Source of the DNA: DTPU01 sp963827855
Lineage (GTDB): Bacteria; Planctomycetota; Phycisphaerae; Sedimentisphaerales; Anaerobacaceae
Direction of reading: 5' to 3'
NCBI GenBank assembly: GCA_963827855.1
Contig: CAWHBY010000004.1
Coordinates: forward strand, 62,001 to 126,000
DNA: 64,000 nucleotides
The notes beneath the pieces are model-generated. The model did no database searches and was not told the origin of the DNA. It saw only the letters and a program-made list of their open reading frames with translations. The translations under genes and the position numbers were made by a program. Below are positions 34,470-41,274 of this stretch, in pieces (positions within the stretch are counted from its first letter, which is position 1; every line of letters begins with the position of its first letter).

Positions 34470-36959
34470 ATGTGCAGGGTAGTCAGATGTGTCGGGTCGT
34501 TGATCCTGTTCCTCGCCGGTCCGGTCTTCAGCCAGGAGACCATAATGAGGGAGGTCATCTTCGCCCAGCCGTCGCCGAAGGCGGCAGACCAGGCAAAGCA
34601 GGCCGCCAGTGTGGCCGGCAAGGTGATCGACGCCAGCGGCCAGCCTGTCAGCCAGGCCAAGGTGGCCTTGGCAGCCATGAAGTGGTCGGAGGGGGATGGC
34701 GCCATGAAGACCGAATCCGAGCAGCAGGGCCTGACGGGTCCGGGCGGGGCATTCTCGTTCGACGTGGTCAGGCCCGCTGAGAACGAGTACCGGTGGATGG
34801 TTGTGACGGTCGACAAGCCCGGCCTCGCATGGGGCTGGTCGTCTTTGAGCTCATCGGACAAGATGGAGAGCCAGGAGATCCGTTTGACGCAGCCAAAGTC
34901 GATCGCAGGGACCGTGGCGGATGAGGCGGGCAGGCCCATGGCAGGGGCCCAGGTGACACTGGCCTCTGCTGTTGTTCCTGGAGGTGAGAACGGGCGGTCG
35001 TTCGGTGGCGATTTGGCAGAACGCCTCTTTGCTGCGAGCACCGATGCCCAGGGGCGTTTCAGGTTCGATCGTCTGCCTGCAGACGCCAGTGTGGATCTGC
35101 AGGTCTCCAAGCCCGGCAGGGCGACCCTCAACACGGGCGACGCCAGGACCGTCTGGACAGGCACGCTCCAGTATTCGGCTGGCAAGGAGGACATCCAGAT
35201 CCAGTTGCCCCCAGAGGCCAGGATAGCGGGCGTCGTGGTGGAGAAGGAATCCGGAAAACCGGTCTCGGCCGTGAAGGTGGAGGTGACCAGCAGGGATGGG
35301 GGCAGGATCAAGGCCGGCGCGGCCGTCACTGTGAAAGGGGACGGGACATTCGCGTTCGGCGGATTGGGTGCAGGGACGTACGTCGTACGCTGTACTCGGC
35401 AGACCAACGACTGGGCCCCCTGCAGTCAGGAGGTCACCCTCCAGGCAGGCAAGGCCAGCCCGGTGCGCATGGAGTTGGTGAAAGGCGGACTGCTGGAGGT
35501 GACCGTAAAGGAGGAGGGCAGCGGCCGGCCTCTGGCTACGGCCAGCGTGCAGGTCAGCAATGCCGCGCGCAGCACGTGGGCGTCAGGCGCGACCGACGCA
35601 AATGGCCTGGCGCGGATTCGCCTGACAGCGGGGCAATACCTGATCGACAACATCCGGAGTAGTGACTACTCCATGCTCCGGCCCAATGAGCAGATCAGCC
35701 TAGAGGATGGCAAGACGGTCTCTTACCAGTACACGATGAGCCGGCAACCGAAGGTTCGGGGGACCGTGCTGGATCCCGATCGAAGGCCTCTGGAAGGGGT
35801 CAAGGTGCAGGTGTACCCAAGGGGATCCAGAGACGAGGTGACCAGCGACGCGCAGGGCAGGTTCGAGATGCTGTGGGATCCCACGCCTTGGGGAGAGCCG
35901 ATTCAGTCCGTCATCGTGGCCATGGACGAGAAGCGGAATCTGGCTGGGGCCAAGGATCTCGATGCAGAGACCGGCCAGGTGGAGCTTCAGATAGGGCCGG
36001 CCTTCACCCTGTCCGGAAGGATCGTGGATCCGAACAGGAATCCCATCGCAAAGGCACAGCTCTACGCGATGCTTCGGCACTCCAGTTGGGGTTCCACGAT
36101 TGGATCGGATCGGCGCGTGGGATCGGATGGCAGGTTCTCTGTGGCTGCCCTGCCGCAGGGGTATGGATACGAGGTCATGGTCAGGGCAGAGGGATTCGGC
36201 CAGACCCGCACAACGGTCAACCAGGAGGAGGTGAGTGCCTCGCCCAAGGACCTGGGAGACCTGCAACTTGCAGTTGCCAATCTCTCGGTCAGCGGAGTCG
36301 TCGTGGACTCCAATGACGTGCCGCTGGCGGGTGTCCAGGTCAGCACGTATGGGGAGGGCCAGCCTGAACAGCATGGCCTACGTACGGACAGCAACGGGAG
36401 ATTCGTGCTCAAGGCCTGTGAAGGCGTGGTGCGCATCTCGGCCAACACGAACGGTACTCCGCAGATGTATGGGTCTGCTCAGACCACGGGAGGGGCCACG
36501 GACGTCAAGATCGTGGTGAGCAGCAGGGGGACATCAAGCCGCGCCGTGGCCAGGCCCATCCGCTCGCTGAAGGGCAAGTCCCTGCCCGACCTCAAGACCC
36601 TGGGCGTGCAGACGCCGGATGTGAGCGGAAAGCCCCTGCTGGTCTGCCTCATCGAGATGGACCAGCGGCCTTCCAGGCGGTGCCTGGCTGACCTCGCCAA
36701 GAAGGCAGAGACCTTGGCGGCCAAGGGCGTCAGCGTGGCGGTCGTGCAGGTCTCGAAGGCCGATCTGGGCCAATACCAGGACTGGCTCAAGACCAACCAG
36801 GTGAGCTGGCCCATCCGCACGGTGGAGGCAGACTTCGAGGCAGTGTGGGCCTCCTGGGGCGTCAAGGCCCTGCCCTGGCTCGTCTTGACCGACTCGCAAC
36901 ATACGGTGAAGGCCGAGGGCTTCGCGATCACAGACCTGGGAACATTGGTGGAAGACTAA
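34470..36959 (+). CDS. Large secreted repeat protein with degenerate thioredoxin-like domain
   Basis: The protein has 829 residues; GGGAGG lies 8 nt before the ATG. A signal peptide (VGSLILFLAGPVFSQ) is followed by about six carboxypeptidase-regulatory repeats of ~90 residues, each starting like AGKVIDASGQPVSQAKVALA or SGVVVDSNDVPLAGVQVSTY. A KGKSLPDLKTLGVQ linker precedes the C-terminal thioredoxin-like domain (about 700-829): LLVCLIEMDQRPSRRCLADL, VAVVQVSKADLGQYQDWLK, and WGVKALPWLVLTDSQHTVKA with the cis-Pro. The CxxC loop is replaced by QRPSR, with a lone Cys two residues later. It probably acts as an extracellular or periplasmic binding/scaffold protein. The ligand is unknown. Confidence 0.82.
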   Translation: MCRVVRCVGSLILFLAGPVFSQETIMREVIFAQPSPKAADQAKQAASVAGKVIDASGQPVSQAKVALAAMKWSEGDGAMKTESEQQGLTGPGGAFSFDVVRPAENEYRWMVVTVDKPGLAWGWSSLSSSDKMESQEIRLTQPKSIAGTVADEAGRPMAGAQVTLASAVVPGGENGRSFGGDLAERLFAASTDAQGRFRFDRLPADASVDLQVSKPGRATLNTGDARTVWTGTLQYSAGKEDIQIQLPPEARIAGVVVEKESGKPVSAVKVEVTSRDGGRIKAGAAVTVKGDGTFAFGGLGAGTYVVRCTRQTNDWAPCSQEVTLQAGKASPVRMELVKGGLLEVTVKEEGSGRPLATASVQVSNAARSTWASGATDANGLARIRLTAGQYLIDNIRSSDYSMLRPNEQISLEDGKTVSYQYTMSRQPKVRGTVLDPDRRPLEGVKVQVYPRGSRDEVTSDAQGRFEMLWDPTPWGEPIQSVIVAMDEKRNLAGAKDLDAETGQVELQIGPAFTLSGRIVDPNRNPIAKAQLYAMLRHSSWGSTIGSDRRVGSDGRFSVAALPQGYGYEVMVRAEGFGQTRTTVNQEEVSASPKDLGDLQLAVANLSVSGVVVDSNDVPLAGVQVSTYGEGQPEQHGLRTDSNGRFVLKACEGVVRISANTNGTPQMYGSAQTTGGATDVKIVVSSRGTSSRAVARPIRSLKGKSLPDLKTLGVQTPDVSGKPLLVCLIEMDQRPSRRCLADLAKKAETLAAKGVSVAVVQVSKADLGQYQDWLKTNQVSWPIRTVEADFEAVWASWGVKALPWLVLTDSQHTVKAEGFAITDLGTLVED

Positions 36960-37001
36960 GGGCCTCTGCGTTCAAGGGCAGTGATGTTTGGACGGAATAA
37001 C

Positions 37002-37030
37002 GGTAACGTTTCCGTGGCGAATCCGTCTAA
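37002..37030 (+). promoter_or_regulatory. ECF-type promoter candidate, site C
   Basis: GGTAAC (37002-37007), GTTTC, and GTCTAA (37025-37030) with 17 bp between boxes; GGAA precedes. A 12-bp perfect palindrome ATACTATAGTAT follows at 37038-37049 and could be an operator or an overlapping -10. The gene at 37135 starts ~105 bp downstream. Confidence 0.65.
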
Positions 37031-37134
37031 ACAGATGATACTATAGTATGGCTGTGCCGGAGCCCGGCCGAGGGCGGGAGGCCTGCATCAAGTCGGCCCT
37101 AGTGCGTTGAGTAGGCTCCGTGGGAGGTCAGTCT

Positions 37135-38331
37135 ATGGCCAGACGAAGCATGAGGCTCTTAGGGGCGATGGTGGTGGTGGCCTGCCTGTGCACGCTGGCT
37201 CTTGTCCACGCCCAGGACGATCAGTGGCTCCAGTATCGCTCCAGCCAGGATGCCGGTGCGATGGTGGGTGGCATCGGCCGCACTGAGATCAAGGTGAGCA
37301 CCACTGCGCCGCCAGACCTCAGTGTTCCCAAGTTCAAGGATCTCAAACCGCTGTACGGCAAATGGACGACGCCCATGGCCAAGGCAGGCTTCCTATGGCT
37401 GGCCTTGGATCGTAGTACCGGCAAAGGGTCGTACGACCGCCTCGTCATCGATGCCAACTCCAACGGCCGTCTCGACGATGAGACCCCCATCAAGGCCTAT
37501 CGGAGCGACGCAGACCAGGCAAGGTTTGGACCCGTCAAGGTTGTCCTGCAGGGCGAGGACGGCCCAGCCAGCTTTCACCTGGACCTGCTGGTCTATAGCT
37601 CAGGCCAGAGGCTATACTGCTACGTCGCTGCAGCAGGCTGGTACGAGGGCGATGTCACGATCAACGGGGCCAAGACGCACTGCACGGTCATCGATTACAC
37701 GGCCAATGGCGTCTTCAACGACACCTCGGCCAATCCCTATCAGGCGGATCGCATCCTCCTCGGAGACAGGGAGACAGGCGGCCAGCCCTCGGCCGTGGGC
37801 CGCTTCATCGACGTCAACGGGATCCTCTATGAGCTGGAGGTGGCAAAGGACGGGGCGTGCGTGAAGTTCAAGCAGGCCAGTGACGTCCGGTTCGGTCAGC
37901 TCCGCGTGGCTGCAGAGGTCAGCCGGTTGACTGCCAGCGGGACCAATGGTCAGTTCAGACTGACTCCGAAGGACCAGTTAGTCGGCATGCCCGTGGGAAA
38001 GTACTGCATCACGGAGTGGGCCATCAATCGCAAGGACGACAAGGGAAGGCCCTGGACCGCGACGGCGGAGGTCCGGGGCTCCAGTGACAAGCTGTCCTGT
38101 GACGTCACAGAAGGCAAGGAGGCCAGCGTGGACATCGGAGAGCCGTTCGTTTCCCGCCTCACGGTCAGAAGCATCGGCGACAACCACTCGTTCCAGCAGC
38201 AGTTGGAGGGACGCCTGGGTGAGCGGATCACGATCTCCCAGGGTGGCAACGACCGCCCGGGTCCGCCCAGGGTCCGCATCCGGGACAAGGACGGAGCCTA
38301 TGACCGCACGCTCAGCTTTGCGTATGGCTGA
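37135..38331 (+). CDS. Secreted beta-rich protein ending at a conserved in-frame TGA (candidate selenoprotein, copy 2)
   Basis: The protein has 398 residues to the TGA. GGGAGG lies 7 nt before ATG 37135, and a signal peptide ends near LVHAQDD. Motifs in order are DDQWLQYRSSQDAG, LYGKWTTPMAKAGFLWLALD, the EF-hand-like DANSNGRLDDE loop, GPVKVVLQGEDGPASFHLDL, NGQFRLTPKDQ and EPFVSRLTVRSIGDNHSFQQ. The last strand reads YDRTLSFAYG before TGA 38329-38331. The frame continues into GGTCSLSWREPKK and the 38371 segment without another stop. Read through with selenocysteine, the product would be 797 residues with a Sec-GGT-Cys motif, a discoidin-like domain and a C-terminal membrane helix. Confidence 0.82.
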   Translation: MARRSMRLLGAMVVVACLCTLALVHAQDDQWLQYRSSQDAGAMVGGIGRTEIKVSTTAPPDLSVPKFKDLKPLYGKWTTPMAKAGFLWLALDRSTGKGSYDRLVIDANSNGRLDDETPIKAYRSDADQARFGPVKVVLQGEDGPASFHLDLLVYSSGQRLYCYVAAAGWYEGDVTINGAKTHCTVIDYTANGVFNDTSANPYQADRILLGDRETGGQPSAVGRFIDVNGILYELEVAKDGACVKFKQASDVRFGQLRVAAEVSRLTASGTNGQFRLTPKDQLVGMPVGKYCITEWAINRKDDKGRPWTATAEVRGSSDKLSCDVTEGKEASVDIGEPFVSRLTVRSIGDNHSFQQQLEGRLGERITISQGGNDRPGPPRVRIRDKDGAYDRTLSFAYG

Positions 38332-38362
38332 GGTGGTACGTGTTCGCTCTCGTGGCGAGAGC
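38329..38362 (+). promoter_or_regulatory. Candidate UGA recoding site with SECIS-like hairpin, copy 2
   Basis: TGA at 38329-38331 is followed after 14 nt by a perfect 7-bp stem (38346-38352 with 38356-38362) and a TGG loop. The loop begins 21 nt after the TGA, within the range reported for bacterial SECIS elements, and carries G at its second base. Only a synonymous change (GGC/GGT) separates copies 1 and 2 between the TGA and the hairpin. Confidence 0.55.
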
Positions 38363-38370
38363 CCAAGAAG

Positions 38371-39528
38371 GTGGTCAGACCCGTTACGTTTACCCTGGAG
38401 GTCGGAGGACCGTTCAAGGTCCAGAGCAAGCCCTACCTGCTCAAAGGTGCTGATCGCAAGCCGCCCTTGACGGGCGAGCAGGTCAGGCCTGTCAAGGTGG
38501 TGGCCCGGATCGGCGACTCGGAGATGCCGGTGGAGGCCGTTGCAGATGGCCAAGGACTCGGTCAGAAAGACAAGGATCGCTTGCTGGAGCATGATACTGA
38601 TCCCTGCCACATGCGGGTGACACCCGCAGACGCGAAGGTCGACTATCTGGAGTTCGATCTGGGCAGGGCCGTGAGCCTAGACTTGATGGAGGTCTGGAAC
38701 TACAACGAGACCGACAGGACGCAATGGGGCCTGAGGCAGGCGGACCTGGCCGTATGGACTGAAGGGGACGGCTGGCGGGAGGTCAAGCAGGCGGTGCAGT
38801 TCGATGAGGCAGAAGGCGCAGGCGACTACGACCAGCCGACCCTGACCAGGCTCGACGGCGTGGCCGCAAGCAAGGTCAGGCTGCAGAATCTGGCTGGGTT
38901 TGAGGGCTCCAACCGCGTGGGGCTGGCCGAAGTGCAGTTTTTCGCCTCCAGGACCGCCAAGGCGAACAATCCTGAGCCTGCGGACGGCAGCGTGTTCCGC
39001 GATCAGGCCACGGGACATCTGGCCTGGTCACCCGGCGATGGGATCGCGCGGCAGCGGATCTACATGGCCCTGGACGCCAACGAGCTGACGTGCATCGGCG
39101 AGGTGAAGGCCGACGTCTCTGAGGTCGACCTGTCGCCTCTGGCGAATGATAGGAGTTACCGCTGGAGGATCGACGGGATCCGATCTGACGGCTCTGTGGC
39201 AACCGGTGACGCGTGGTCATTCACGACAACCGCTTTGGCCGAGGGCAGCTCCCTGGATGGCCCTGTCCAGACTGCGGGCTTGCCGCGACTACTGCTTGCA
39301 GCCGTGGCAGCCGAGGCGGTGAGTCCCTCGCCTATGCCGGCAGGTCAGGGCGCGGCCCCAGCTCTGGCCGCTGAGGCGGTCCCTGCCAAGCTGGTGACGC
39401 GGCGGCTCAGCATATCGCCCATCGTGTTGGCTGGAGTGGTCGCCCTTGCCGGAATCCTGGGGATCGTTGTCCTCACCAGGCAGCAGCGGCAAAGAAGGGA
39501 AGGCACGGTCGACCGTACTGCACACTGA
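38371..39528 (+). CDS. Discoidin-like / Fn3-like protein with C-terminal membrane helix, in frame with the 37135 gene
   Basis: Counted from GTG 38371 this gives 385 residues, but the frame is open back to the TGA at 38329. The GTG has only a poor ribosome-binding site and no signal peptide follows, so independent start is doubtful. Residues ~50-190 form an F5/8-type C (discoidin) domain: LLEHDTDPCHMRVTP, VDYLEFDLGRAVSLDLMEVW and VGLAEVQFFAS. An Fn3-like segment (NNPEPADGSVFRD, YRWRIDGIRSDGS) and an Ala/Pro-rich linker follow. One membrane helix (ISPIVLAGVVALAGILGIVV) and a basic tail end the protein. It is best read as the C-terminal half of one protein with 37135. Confidence 0.75.
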   Translation: MVRPVTFTLEVGGPFKVQSKPYLLKGADRKPPLTGEQVRPVKVVARIGDSEMPVEAVADGQGLGQKDKDRLLEHDTDPCHMRVTPADAKVDYLEFDLGRAVSLDLMEVWNYNETDRTQWGLRQADLAVWTEGDGWREVKQAVQFDEAEGAGDYDQPTLTRLDGVAASKVRLQNLAGFEGSNRVGLAEVQFFASRTAKANNPEPADGSVFRDQATGHLAWSPGDGIARQRIYMALDANELTCIGEVKADVSEVDLSPLANDRSYRWRIDGIRSDGSVATGDAWSFTTTALAEGSSLDGPVQTAGLPRLLLAAVAAEAVSPSPMPAGQGAAPALAAEAVPAKLVTRRLSISPIVLAGVVALAGILGIVVLTRQQRQRREGTVDRTAH

Positions 39529-39656
39529 GGTCTGACCCAGGCCGAGGGACGTGGGCCGCAGGATGGCGGCCAGTCTGGTTGTCCGGGTCTGCACGTCGAC
39601 CACCTGTATCTCGAGGGGGATAGCGGCCCTGTCTATGGGTTGGGAAGGGAGATACT

Positions 39657-41120
39657 ATGTACAGGTGGAAGGTGGTCACTACGGGCATCGCCGGGGTCGC
39701 GACGATGATCACGGTGTGTGCGGCATGGGGAGCGGAGGCCCCCATGCCGTCCACTGCCAGCCAGATCGTGCAGGCGGTCCGCCAGTCAGAGCAGTGGGTG
39801 GGCCAGGTGGACAGCCTGGTGCTGAAGTTCGACCTCACGTGGACCAAGACGAGCGAAGGCTTGGCCTGCAGGAAGGACATGCTGGCCAGACGCTTCCCTG
39901 GCCAGGTCCTGGACCCCAGTCAGTACGTTGACCTGCAGCCCGCGGCGAGAGGCAGACTCGAGTATGCCTTCGACCGCCAGCGGGTGAGATTGCTCAACGA
40001 GTTGGCAGGGTACTGGGCGTACCTGACCGTGTGGGACGGCCGCCAACTGATCAAACAGGAGAGCCAGCCTTGCCCAGAGCGGCGATGGACCATCCTCGAG
40101 GACCAGATGAAGGACACCTTCGACAACTGCCTTGCGCCCATGAGCGGGTTGCGATCAGGGCCTCCTGGGTTCTGGTGGAGCACAGAGGAGCCGGCTGCGG
40201 TGCTCCCCACGTATGGCATGCCCGCCGAATTCGTGGCCACGGGTCGCTGCAGGTATCGCGGAGTAGACTGCCAGGTCCTGGAGGTCAGCCCCCGCGAGGT
40301 GAGGGGCTTGATGATCGGCCACGGCCCGAGTCTCACCTTTGGGGCAGACCGCGAGTACGGCTTCATCGGCGAGGTCAAGGGCGTCATAGACCAGGCGTTC
40401 AGGTGGTACGTGGGCGAAAAGGACCACCGTCTCTATGGCCTGGTGTACCTCTCCGAGGGCAGGCCATTTGTGGAGTACTGGCTGTCAGAATACAAGCAGA
40501 TACGGCAGGACTGTTGGTTCCCAATGGTCCAGGGATCGGAGATCTACGAGAAGCCGGACTTCGGCAAGCCCTACGTGGATTGCAGGTGCGAGATGAAGGT
40601 CACGGACCTGCGGGTCAATGAGCCCCTGCCTGACTCCCTCTTCCAGGTCGACCCGGCCTCCAACGGCCGCCTGGTTGACCGCAGGCAAGTCGCCTGCAAG
40701 GCAGACGATCACGACACAGGCCTGGTTGGCAGGCGTCTGCCGCCCCTCACGGAGCTTGGCCTCGAGGCAGACCCCTGCGGAGGCCATGACAAGGGCCTCT
40801 TGATCTGCCTGTTCGATTGGCAGCAGCGGCCGTCCCGCAGGCTGCTCACCCAGCTCGCGGAGAAGGCGGGCTCCCTCAAGGCCCAAGGCCTCGCTGTCCT
40901 TGCCGTGCAGGCCTCCGAGACCGACCGCCGATCGCTGGATGCCTGGCTCAAGCGGCAGGGCGTGGACGTTGCGGTGGGGACCCCAGCCAGCGATGCAGAG
41001 CCCGCAGCATCTGGCCTGGGTGCCAAGGCCCTGCCCTGGCTGATCCTGGCGGATCGGGACCGCGTGGTGAAGGCTGAGGGATTTGCGGTCGGTGAGCTGG
41101 ATGCAATTCTGGTGAAGTGA
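39657..41120 (+). CDS. Secreted LolA-like protein with degenerate thioredoxin-like domain
   Basis: The protein has 487 residues; AAGGGAG precedes ATG by 5 nt. A signal peptide (residues 1-25) is followed by a long beta-rich domain (about 30-340) of the lipoprotein-carrier type, like that of the 17726 protein (QSEQWVGQVDSLVLKFDLTW). A LVGRRLPPLTELGLE linker leads to the C-terminal thioredoxin-like domain: LICLFDWQQRPSRRLLTQLA, LAVLAVQASETDRRSLDAWL and LGAKALPWLILADRDRVVKA. Here even the lone Cys after PSRR is Leu, so no redox residue remains. It lies ~130 bp after the 38371 segment, probably in the same transcript from site C. Confidence 0.82.
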   Translation: MYRWKVVTTGIAGVATMITVCAAWGAEAPMPSTASQIVQAVRQSEQWVGQVDSLVLKFDLTWTKTSEGLACRKDMLARRFPGQVLDPSQYVDLQPAARGRLEYAFDRQRVRLLNELAGYWAYLTVWDGRQLIKQESQPCPERRWTILEDQMKDTFDNCLAPMSGLRSGPPGFWWSTEEPAAVLPTYGMPAEFVATGRCRYRGVDCQVLEVSPREVRGLMIGHGPSLTFGADREYGFIGEVKGVIDQAFRWYVGEKDHRLYGLVYLSEGRPFVEYWLSEYKQIRQDCWFPMVQGSEIYEKPDFGKPYVDCRCEMKVTDLRVNEPLPDSLFQVDPASNGRLVDRRQVACKADDHDTGLVGRRLPPLTELGLEADPCGGHDKGLLICLFDWQQRPSRRLLTQLAEKAGSLKAQGLAVLAVQASETDRRSLDAWLKRQGVDVAVGTPASDAEPAASGLGAKALPWLILADRDRVVKAEGFAVGELDAILVK

Positions 41121-41193
41121 GATGGTGGGACGTGTGGAGGAAACGGAGAATCGGGGAATCGGAGAAACGGCGAATCGGCGACAATGGGAGCCC

Positions 41194-41224
41194 GCAGGAT
41201 GGGCTTCAGCCCATGCTGCTTGAG
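41194..41224. repeat. REP-like palindromic repeat copy
   Basis: GCAGGATGGGCTTCAGCCC and the rest of the palindrome match the copies at 21189, 44333 and 44374. The preceding 41130-41185 bp carry CGGAGAATCGGGGAATC-type oligomers. Confidence 0.75.
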
Positions 41225-41274
41225 TCTGTGGGAGGGGCTTGGGACCCGAATGGGATGTTGATTTATGGGAGGCT

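Noticed and set aside
38329..38331. UGA read as tryptophan (altered genetic code)
   Set aside because: Many other genes in the window end at TGA with no conserved extension, for example nadC, uvrB and the cold-shock neighbours, so a global reassignment is not supported.
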